A stretch of 64,000 nt of DNA from Vandiemenella viatica. Its lineage: Eukaryota; Arthropoda; Insecta; Orthoptera; Morabidae. The translations under genes and the position numbers were made by a program. The notes below the pieces were generated by a model that searched no databases, was not told where the DNA came from, and worked only from the letters and a program-made list of their open reading frames with translations. The DNA lies in NCBI GenBank assembly GCA_031002005.1, contig JARYHS010011408.1, positions 224,543,473-224,607,472 of the forward strand. Direction: 5' to 3'. Shown here piece after piece: positions 29,301 to 41,300 of this stretch; the stretch's first letter is position 1; the number at the start of each line of letters is the position of its first letter.

Positions 29301-32300
29301 TCAGCCCGGGGGTTCAAGAACACATCTCGCCTGTATATGTAAAGAATATCACTGATTTATTAGAAACACTGCGGAATCTAGATGCCATAGGACAACGAGC
29401 GAGCCGTGAACAGTGCGCGGAAAATGTGCAGGACAATCGCTTTAATTCTCATGGATACTTTCGGCCAAATAATCAGAATAAAGGGCAAAGTTTCAATAAC
29501 AGTAGGAACCCCAAGGGAGGTAAAAATTGGAAGCAAACCCTACCTGGCGATAAGAAGCCGTGGAAGATTGAAGGTCAGCGGGATGGTCACGGGCAAACAC
29601 GCGGCGGTTCGCCGGAGGTTAATGCTATTCTAACCGTCGATCCCGGCAATAACCTTCAGAACGAAAGTGAAAATGAATTGAGAGTTGGTGCAGCACGCGA
29701 GACATCGCAAGGTGACCAATAAAAACAATGAGATTTCGCAGGGGATGCTGAGGCCTCTCCACAGTTTTGCCTTAGTAATTTAACATATTGGCGAAGTGGC
29801 GGTGTGGAGGATGAGGAGAATGATGCGGATATAGCAAGACCAAAGCATAATCAAACTTTCACTGTAGTGCAACGAGTATTATTACGCACCAGTCCACAAT
29901 CATACACCAATAAGAAGCTTTTGCAAAGTTTATTATAATATATATATTCCATGCATGGTGAAAAGGATAATCTCAGTTAACGGCTACTTATTCACTAATG
30001 GAACCAATGACTTTAACCCCATAATTCACGAAACTTGAAAGAGTATTCTGATGATCACAAAGTTTTGGTACAGTCGCGCGAGGATCATTTAGTGCAACTT
30101 GTTTCTCTTGATAGTGACGATGGGCATATATGTGCCGGAAAAGGATAAAAACTTGCCGAGATAATATGTTGGGACTTGATTTCTGGCAGACAGAAGGATT
30201 CCAATACGTTGGGGTACATTTACAGATAAATTTCTGGAACTTCACAGATGTTGTGTGGCATATCAAATCACCAAGTAGCCAAGGGAAAAGGATCTCCAAG
30301 GTACTAAGGTAGATAATATTTTATTTTGTTTTGTTCATAAGGAATTACGCGAATCAGCATTCCATGAACAAAATTCTTTTATGCCATAGAGCAAATGTAC
30401 TTATAACGTTGTCTTGGGAAATCGGGAAGTATACTGGAGCGGCATCCGCGTACACTTGATCGAGATCATGTTAATTTAAAAATCACGCGAGGTCTGTAAC
30501 AAGCGGAGATAAAAGGGGATGTAATTGTCATTTTTATACTAAAAGGATGGTGGCGGAAATCCATTACAAATACTTTGCTTAGCGGTGACATAAAAAAAAA
30601 AAAATAATTGTTTGGAACAATCTTGCATTGCTTTGGACAACCCTGCACTTCATAGATGATGACTCACTGCTTAAAAGTTTTTTTATTATTATTATTCAGA
30701 TAGGATATGTTCTCTACCAGTTTTATTCATTCATTATATATTAAGATTGTTTATCCTATGTGTTGAATATCTATGATGATCACAACTTACGATGTATTGC
30801 GCTATATTTATTAAGAATGGTGTGTAAGTTAAATTTTCAATTTGATATAAAATGTTATTGTGTTAGAACATCTATATCACTACAATAATTTGTTACTTAT
30901 AAGGTTACATTTGAAATGGTTATATTATGTATTTAAGGCTTGCACAAATCTACCCACAATCAGGGATGGGAGTAAGAAAAGTCTATGTACAAAGTAGCCA
31001 AGGGACATATGTTCGGTTGAATATTCATGTCGGTGGAACTTGTGATGGAATAGGTTAGAATAGGTTACCAGATTTATGAATTACTGCTAAATTAATGGAC
31101 GAGGAAGGAAAATTTGTATTGTGAAAATTTAAATAAACTAGTTTTATTTAAATTTGCCGAACCAGGGGGAATATGTAACGAACGCGTCTTGTGACCGCTA
31201 GTTACATTAATAAACTATATGTTTATTATTTAAAATGTGGAATATTTTAGTGGGCGTTTGGGCGCAGTGTACATTGTACAAGTGTGGAGCGGCAGATCTG
31301 AGGAATGCCAGCAGGCCGGTTCCTAGAATTAGCGAGGGGAGAATAGTGAGTGCCTAATGGAGGGGAGATTTGTGCTTGCCAGGTAGACAAACAGGGTGAT
31401 CGGCGAGAGTTTTCTGTTTTGCATGTGGCACGACGAACGAGGGAAGGAATATTCGATGCCGGCCGGGCATTCACGATCGGTCGATGTGGACTGTCTATTC
31501 GTGAGTGGGACTGTTGCTGCTACCTGGATCTGGACACCCGCTATTTTGTTTGAGCAGATGAGCTCAGGCAAAGGACGACATCTGAGGAACTGTGCTACAC
31601 TGGTCCATAGCAGAGAAGACCGTCATCCAATGTGTGGCGGCAGACATGTACATTCGGTAATTATACATCGCCAATGAAGGACACTGTGCTAGCTAGACTT
31701 TCAAGTTCATAGTATTGCCCAGCTACGACCCTGCAGATAAGAACTCTCATAGCCCGGAGCAAACATCTCTTTCAGAAGTGAAGTCAAAATGTTGACTTCG
31801 TTTACTGTTTAAATTTTGTGTATTTTATATAAAATACCCTGGCGCCCACAAAAGGACAACTAATTAATTTTAACGAATTTTGTTATGTATGTCATGTGAT
31901 TAATTGAAATAAAACCATTTGTGATTTCTCGTATAAAGTATTCAAGCAAGTTCTACCTTTCATGATAATAAAATAAAATAATAAAATTAATTATAATTTT
32001 AAATCACGTAATGAGGTCAGAACGTTACAGTGTGAAATGGGTGAAATATAATGAATCACATTTTTGTTCCTAGATAAAATGGAAAAAATGTCTGTCTAAT
32101 AGTTTTGTTATGATTATTGTAACCTAAAGCACAGAAATAAACACCACATCGAACATGATACTGATTCTTAAGACCAGTCTTGGCCAATTGACTTTCGTAA
32201 AAATATTTAATAACAAAATTATTTGTGGGTATGAATATAACACAGTCCAAATTAAATAAAATACTTTGTAAAACACATGAATATTGCTTACTACATTAGG

Positions 32301-35300
32301 GAATATTGTAACTTTCCAGACATTATTTCTACATGACTGATATAAGCACTTAAATATTACATAGAATTTTGCATTTACTGTCATTGCAACACAAGGTCAC
32401 ACAGAGAGAAATCAATTGATAACAAGTGAAATCTATCCAAAATAACTACTTACAAGTGTGAAGTTATTTGATTTTGTCAAATTTAAGAAAAAATATTATG
32501 CATCTAGCATACTGTGAAGTTATCTGAATAGATCTGGCAGTTGCAGCCAGCTGTCCACCATATTTCACTGTTGGCCTACACTGCATGCACAGTCCATTTA
32601 TTTTTAGCTAACCATTTCTTGGGATGGGAGGGGCAGTGGTGGGCAGTGTTTCTGTTGATTTGAACTATTTCCAAGATAAACAAAACTGTTGCATGTGTTT
32701 GTAGGAAGAGTGGGAGTATCAGAACAGTTCAAGCTATGACTTATTTTCCTTTAATAGAATCTGATTACAGCCGATGAAACCACAAATTTTGGCACAGGTA
32801 CAGAGACTGGCATTTACACTTGTTTAAGCAATGGGAATTTAATTCAAAGACCAAAAGAATTAAATGCACAAGGTATGGTGAGCATAACATCAGTGCAAAA
32901 AACTTAGCACTTACTTTCAGGTCTCTGGTCTCTTTTATTGCTTTGTTGTTATGAGTCCATGTCACCTGGGGACGTGGTAGTCCACTGACTTCACATTCCA
33001 GTTTTATCTTCTGACCTGCTCTTGCCATCACATTAGAAAGCGGAACAATAAATGCAGGTGTCTCAGTTGGTTCAAGTGCTGAAAATAAATGTAAACTTTT
33101 AGAATATTAGAAATGGGTTCTACTTATTTGTATATGAGGAAATTATTCAATTATGGTGCAGATTTGGTGCTGAAAAGATACAATTTATAAGTATACTGTA
33201 ATTAGGGAACAGATACAAAATAAAAATTATTGTACCAATATTGTAAAAGAGAGACATTCTCAACATGACAGTTAAATTAATGGTACTATAATAATAATAG
33301 TGTATTCTCTCTGATATAATTTTGTCTTTTAGCACATGTTCGAGAAATATTTTAGGTTTTTGTGAACCATCACTGATAATTTTCTTGAACTATTGAACTA
33401 TCACTAGCACCTCAATATGCAATGGTGTACCCGTTGAAGCCACTGAAATGCAGAATTGCTTTAAGGTATTCTATATCCTCACTCCTTTTTTCCAAAAAAC
33501 AAAAAAATGATGGAATTTAATATGAAGGCTATGGGTGTAATATACACTTTTGCTAGAAAACCTTCCATATTAGTAACATTCCTGGTGGCAACTCAGAAAA
33601 ACTAGAAGTGATAGCAATAAGGGGTAGTGTAAAATCCTGGTTCCAGTCTTATCTAATAAACAGAATACAAAAAGTTGAAATCTCTGCAATCCCAGAAAGA
33701 TCAAATATTTTATGCAAGTTCCTGCCAGAACCAAGACATGTTAAGTGTAGGCGTCCCACAGGGATCCCTTATTATTTCTAATTTATGCAAATGATTTTTT
33801 ATCCAGCAATGGGAATAAAATTGTATTTGCAGATGACAGTAACATCATCATCAGTGATCCCTTCGATCAATGAACTTCAGGCTAAAGAAAACTGTGGCTT
33901 TTACAGAGGAGTTAAACTGGTACCAAAAAAAATAAGTTGGCCCTCAATATAAATAAAACAAACACAATCAAATTCAGTTCTGTTAACAGATTTCAACAGA
34001 TAGACTTGAAACAGAATAATGAAAACATTCAGTGCGTTGCTAGTACAAAGTTTCTAGGAATGACCGTTGATCATGAGTTAAAGTGGAATGAACACGTATA
34101 ATTATTGGGAAGAAAATATTGAACTGCATATTTTGCACTTAGAGTTTTAGCTCCTGTATGTACAAATGATTGCCTCAGAAGCAATATACTTTACAAACAT
34201 TCATTCAATAATATACTACGGAATCATCTTTTGAACTTCAAGCAAAGTAGATGTAAACACTAGTTATCAAATTACAAAAATGGTTAGTAAGGATAATAGC
34301 AAGAACTTCAAGGAGAACCCATTGTAAAGACATATTCAGAAAATTAGACATCCTAACAGTTCCATCCTGTTATATCTTCAATTCTATCATGCAAATAAAA
34401 AATAAGTTACAAGGTTTTACCACAAACAGTTCCATCCATACATATTCCACAAGATCAAAAAATGATCTCCACATAGAAATGAAAATAAAAAGTAAAAGTA
34501 AATAGTTCTTTCCACAAGGAGAACTTTTTAAGGAAAGGCTAAAGAATGTATCTAGTAGAAAATATTTATTATTCCATAGAAGATTATTTAAAGTAAGTCA
34601 AGTTATATAAAACTACTGTTTTTAATAAACTAGTAGTTACGGATATAGTTTACCAAATTTTATTTATATATCTATATGCCATATATTTACAGATGAATTT
34701 ACAAATTATTTACCTTATATATTAATAATTAAAATAAAGAAACCAATATACATGAAAATGTATCAAGTGGTGAAATAAATAAAATGAATAATTAGGGTGG
34801 TCACAAGGTACATATATAGGGAAAAAATTCGGCTTCTCTTTGGGAGGCACCCCCCTCAAAGTTGCATACTAGTTTCAGCTCAATTGGATAATGTTAACCC
34901 TGTACCTCATCAAGATTGAACTACTTGAAAAAATGAGATTTTTTCCCCCAAAAAATCGTGGTTTTTCATTCATAAAGTAAAAACCATTTATCCTGTAAAC
35001 ATGATTTTTATCTCATTTCATAGAAAATGTTGTTGTCTGTAACTTTTACTCTCATCAACTATAGCTAAAACTTCGATTTAATGTTATTGAACATTTTTCA
35101 GGTCTGTTTATGTTTCACATCCTCAACATTAGTCTAGTAAGTCAAGAAATGACAACATAAATGATTAAATGCAATGGTGTCCCCATTGAAATGTAGAATT
35201 ACTTGAAGCTATTCTTCATTTGCTTTTGTATTATTTGCAATAAAAGGGCATAAAATGAACAATTTTTTGTAATTTCATAAACATTTTTACTAACTTTGGT

Positions 35301-38300
35301 TAATCAATAGGTTCTATCTCTGAAAAATAAGTAGTCTCATCAATTTGTATATTTTAAGTACATTCAAAACTGACTTCTGAAAATCTCATTTTGTTTTACC
35401 AGTTGTGGGGATGAAGAATACTTGACAGGAGTTCCTCAAGTTGAAAATAGTATCAAAATTACTCAGCTGTATTTTCAGAAATGGAAGAGTGGGGGCCAGT
35501 TGGTAAAATCCAGACAATGTGTTTTTATACCAATGTAGTAAACACCTGTCACCGCAGGGGAAGTTGTGTTTTCTACAGCAATTATTAGAACAAAGTCTAA
35601 TGCACTTACCATGTCACCACCATATATTAGAAATTATTCTAAAAGCAGTTTTTGATTGTAAAATGGATACAAGCACTGAACCCCAGCCAAATATTTTCAA
35701 AAGATTTCAGACTGGGTGGTCTTGCTAACACAAAGTACGAAAATAGTATGGAAGATAAAAATATTAGATATAGAATACTTAATATGGATGAGATTTTGAG
35801 TTTTCTTATCAAACAATTATAAAACTGACAGCCCAAGGATGATTATTAAAAAAAATTATCTAACTTTGTTTAATTTTCGTAGGACACCTTCTAGCAATAT
35901 TTTTTCAGAGTTCCTGGTGTTATTCATCACATCACATGAATGGCCAAGACCATTTATTCCCTCAAAATACATCTTTTCAATTTTCATTATCAGGTTTAGA
36001 GAAAAACATATGTTTAATTATAATCAGCATCTATGTAAAAGTGTGGTTCAAAGCCGCCAAACCAACTTTGGCTCCGAACTAAGACCTATGGTTACTAAAA
36101 TTATTTATTCAACTAAGGAAAAAGGAAACTGCTTGAGGCAATATAATTGCAAGGAAACGGAAAATGACTCATCACTCACCATAGTTGAAGGCAGCGACGA
36201 GAGAAGAACATATATTATGAACACACAAATAAACTCAATATTTCGGTTATTAAACCTTACTCATGACTCATTTTCTCCATCATAAATAAGGTTAAATAAC
36301 CGAAATATTGAGTTTATTTGTGTGTTCGTAATATATGTTCTTCTCTCGTCGCTGCCTTTCCCTTTCCTTGCAATTAAAATTATTTATTGACTACAGAAAA
36401 ATTGTTGAAGAGGTTGCAGACAAGGCACTATCTAAAATGATAAAACATCATTGTTATCTTGTATGGAAGCAAATTGTATTTTAATTGTTCGACGATACTT
36501 TGGAAAAAGGTCAAAATATGCATGGCTATAAAATTAATGTCTTTGATGAAGTAAAAGAAGAAGCTGATGGTGACAGGAATGTAAGAGCAACAACAAGTCT
36601 CAAAGAAGAAGATTATTTATTGGACAAAGAAGTCAAATTTTTTGTTTCTCCTCAAACTATGTTTTTTTGTTGTTTTTTTTTAATTTGAAATTAATATAAA
36701 ATTTTTAAATACACATCCCGATGCCTGGTGTGAAAATGAACATTATTTGAAAGCAAGATAATAATAATAATAATAATAAAACACTGAACGGTTTTAATAT
36801 TGTCAATGACAAAGCTGAAAGGGGAATAAAATTAATCCAAGACTTCAGTTCATGTTTAACAAATGACGAAGGAGAACAGCGTTTTCTGTTACAAGTTGTA
36901 TCTTAGTGTAGAAATGTTTTTCCTGAATTTTCAAAGCCACCTTATCCAAGGCATAATGTAATAATTTTAAATAGTAATAATTTATTTTCTTTACAATTTT
37001 TTCTTTATTATAATACAACTTTAATAATAAAAATGCAGTTGAACATTATTTGTTCTCATTTCTATACCTTCTTTGCTCTTTTTTCCCCCAATTCCTTACT
37101 TTTCAAATTTGATTTTGTTCATTTTCTTTTGAAAAAACTTTTAAATAAACCATTCTTGATGCAAAAATTAAAAATAAAACAAGCAATATCTGGAAAGCAG
37201 AATGTATCAATGTTTTTATGCATTTTGATCAAAAGTCAATTTTGAGGACTTGAATCATTCTAAATGTCATTAGATCTAAGTTTTAGTAAAAAATTAATGT
37301 GATTTTTCAGCAAAACCTCATTTTCTCAAGAATTCGACCTCAAGGAGGCATGGGTTAACATTATACAATTGAGTTGAAACTCATTTTTTAGCCCCCATGA
37401 AAAAAATTCGAAATTTTATTTCTTGTGACCACCCTAATGAAAGATGTTATTGGGAAAGAAGATTTGAGTTTGATTTAATGGTCTCCTCACCTACAGAAAG
37501 CAAATTCTGACTTGGTTTTGTCATTAATCATCCCTAGAAATGACTAATGTGAACTAGTGCTTAGTTAGATATACAGCCAAGTACATATGTAAAATGTCAT
37601 TCACATTGACTTGGTGTTGAACATTGCTAAAGATAACACAACTATAAATGTCATCTATTTTGCCACCAATGATTTCTTTTGTAACTGTACTGTTTTTTAT
37701 GTATAACTTCAGAAAATAATTTTAATTGGGACTTTTCAAATAAAAATATTCTAAGATGTATTAAATGTACATTGAGCAGATTTAGATTTATTATAGAAAC
37801 TATACATTCATTAATATTGTATATCAAATTATGACTCACACATTTTTATTGGTTTATGTTTATCTATGTTTACTCTCTCAAAAATCTGATGAATTGATAC
37901 TCACGTTCAACAGTAAGACGAGCAGTGCAACTATCAGAACCCAGTGGATTGGTGGCACGGCAGCTGTACTCTGCCTGGTCCTCCAAGAATACTTCTTCAA
38001 AGCGTAGTACTGCTTCCCCATTGTTAAATGTGATGACATAGTCTGGAGAGCTATCAACACAAACTCCATTTTTGAACCACTGCACAGTTGGCAAAGGCAC
38101 TCCTTCAACATGGCAGTGAAGTTCATGGGAAGAACCTTCACGTGCAGTAATATCCTGCAGTACTTGTGTGAAGTTTGGTGGACACATCTGTTCCTCTGGC
38201 TCTGATTCTGTAGTAGGTATGGGGCACATATTCAAGAATTTCAAAGAGCAATTACTTAAAAATGCTAGATGAGAAAATGCTGAGCTCAAGCATCTAAAAA

Positions 38301-41300
38301 TATGTTCATTTCCAGAATATGCTGTTAGTTTGTAACACGAGACTGACAAAAATTAAAAAATGCTATTGAAATGCACAATGCTTGAAAATACGTAACAGAT
38401 TCACTTAAAAACATTAACTGAAGCAAAAACAAATATGTATATCTAAACCCTATGTCCATTCAAGCATAGTGAAGTGAATAACACAATCTCACAAGTTTTC
38501 TGTAGATTTGAAGGAATGGAACAATTGAGCCTGTTAAACATCAACAAGAAACAAAAGCAGTATTCTTAGGAATATATGTCCCCAGATATAAATATGAGTA
38601 ACTACGGATTGGCACATATTTAAAATGATACATGAAGCTAAAGATAAATGGTAAACATTGAAGATTATTGAGAATGGATTCATCAAACAGAAAGCTGAAC
38701 ACCAACTGATTACAGAAGAACAGTGTTGGTAAATAAATACCAATATCATGGCTCAGAGTCAACAGTTCTCTAACTGGGTCAACAGAAATAGGAAAATTGT
38801 GCAACATATTTTATCTTCTGCCAATAATCACAGATAAATGAATAAGAACCAAAAGCAATAGTCCACATTAAACAAATGTAATAAGCACTAAATAAAAGAA
38901 AAACAGCAGTGATAATTAATCTCAATTTATATTAATGTTCAATTATAATAATAAAGGACAGTAAACCCATCACTACGCAAAGATAAAGGCAGAAGGGCCA
39001 TGATAAACACACAAACAAACTTTGAATAAATAATTTTTAAAAAATATTAAAAATTAATGGAGGTTGAAGCAGGGGAATGGGAGGAGGGGGGGGGGGAAGC
39101 CTGATGTCAAGAATATGTTGGTATGATATTTCCCATCTGTGGAGTGCTGTCTGGGCAATAGTTTCAGGAGTGCTCTCACTGTAAAACAAATGTTGTGATT
39201 GTTTGAGTAGTGGAAACTGGCATGGGCTGCCTGGTGAGGTCATAATGGAAGATGAAGATGGGGAAAGGGGGGGTGGGGGGGTTGCCTGATGTCAAGGACA
39301 TGTTGGTATGATATTTCCCATCTGTGGAGTGCTGACTGGCCAGTAGTTTCAGGAGAAACTCTGGCAGCTCTCACTGTAAAACAAATGTTGAGATTGTTTG
39401 AATAGTGGAAACTGGCAAGGGCTGCCACTGGATGGTCTAGGTTGCCAGTATAAGCTGTTTGTCTGTAACTGTTAAGAGGTGAGGCCAATATAAAAAGCTG
39501 TGTAGTGAAGGCAGGTAAGCTGGTTATTGAGGTGTGTAGTTGTGCAAGTGGCAAGTCCAATAATAATTCCATTGTACTAGGACCGGAACAGGCAGTAATT
39601 GCTGGATGCATGCTGCAAGTTTTGCAGCAAGGTCTATTGCACGGGAAAGATCCATGTGGTATAATAATAATAATTCTGTGTGGTCGTAATGACCTGGTGA
39701 CAGTTTTACTATCGGTTGCGCATTCCACCCATCATAGCCTCCTTAATCTAATCCTGTAATCCTACTGGGTACAGGGGACCTACATTTTCATGTTGAATCT
39801 GAAAAATGGAAGCGTTTTGGTGTACTTCACATTACACAGCAACCTGTGCCAGAGGTGAACGTCAGGTTGAGTGCCTTTGAAAATCCCTGCCGAGACAGGG
39901 GTTGGAACCAGGAACCTTTCGATCTCCAGTCTGATGCCTTAATTACTGAGTCACTGGACTGTTCATCCATGTGGTGGGTAGGACAGTGGGTGGTATCACA
40001 AGTGATTTGCTTAAGCATAAGATCAGGTGGGCATCAGTGGAAAATAAGAGCTTATGCACCATCTTTGGTAACCATATCGCCAGATCTTAGTTTTTTTGTT
40101 TGTTTTTTATTTTATTTTATTTTTACTTCTTGCTTTACACTCTGTTGAAGTCATAGCCATTAGAAGTGGGAATGGACTAGGTGCAAGGAACAGGAAGGAA
40201 TTTGGCCCTGCCCTTTTGAAGGAACCATTTCAGTGTTCACTGAAGCATCCTACTAAATGTGATGGCAGGGCATTATCGCACACCCACCTTGATCTGTGTG
40301 ATTCATATACGAGGCATGTTTTTTAAGTAAGTACCGTTTTGAAATTAAAAAAAGACGTGCAAATATATATCAATAATTTTATTTTTACATGAAAGCCTGT
40401 ACCTTACTCTACATTTCTACATAATTCCCTTCAATATTGAGGCACTTGTCATAACGTAGTACCAGTTTTTGAAAACCCTCCTCATATAAGTCTGCTGTCT
40501 GACTTGTTAAACACTGCATCACAACTGTTTTTACTTTGTTATCGTCTTCAAGATGTTGACCGCCCAGGTGTTTCTTCAAGTGCAGGAACAGATGGTAGTC
40601 ACTGGGCGCCAGATCAGGGCTGTACGGAGGATGATCTAGAGTTTCCCATCGAAAAGATGTGATGAGATCTTTGGTCTGATTAGCCACATGTGGACGGGCA
40701 TTGTCATGCAGCAAAACGATGCTCTTGCTCAACTTGCCACGTCTTTTGTCCTGGTTTGAACAGCGCAGATTTTTCAATGTCTCACAATGAGCTGCTGCAT
40801 TGATTGTCTCATTACGAGGCAGAAATTCCACAAGCAATACTCCTTTTCTGTCCCAAAAAACTGTGCACATGATTTTCTGGGGAGAAATCGTTTGCTTGAA
40901 CTTCACTTTTTTGGGTGAATCTGAATGCCGCCATTCCATGGACTGTTACTTTGATTCAGGTGTGACGTAGGCCACCCATGTCTCATCGTCCGTAACAATT
41001 TGGCTTAAGAAATCATCACCATCGTTGTGGTACTGCTCAAGGAAAGGCAATGCACTACCTAAATGTTTGGTTTTGTGCACATCCGTTAACATTTTCGGTA
41101 CCCAACGTGAGCACAATTTTCGGTAATTCAAGTGCTCGGTCACAATACCATACAAAACACTACGAGAAACATTAGGAAAGTCATCACACAAGGAGGAAAT
41201 CGTAAAGCGTCTGTTTTCTCTCACCTTATTGTCCACTTTCTACACTAAACTTTCATTAACGACCGAAGGAAGCCCACTCCGTTGTTCATCATGCACATTT

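Larger units (their letters stand above)
26477..32029 (+). mobile_element. LTR retrotransposon with gag only
   Basis: Two 856-bp LTRs (26477-27332 and 31174-32029), each starting TGTAAC and ending GTTACA, differ at about seven positions. GTGT flanks the element at 26473-26476 and 32030-32033. A TGGCGAACCAAGTGGGG primer-binding-site candidate follows the 5' LTR after one base, and CCAGGGGGAATA before the 3' LTR serves as a polypurine tract. The 3.8-kb interior encodes a Gag-like protein but shows no protease, RT, RNase H or integrase. Confidence 0.88.

Noticed and set aside
39240..39728. 162-codon minus-strand frame with Pro-rich end
   Set aside because: The same peptides recur in the cores of other inverted-arm repeats, always broken; probably not protein coding.
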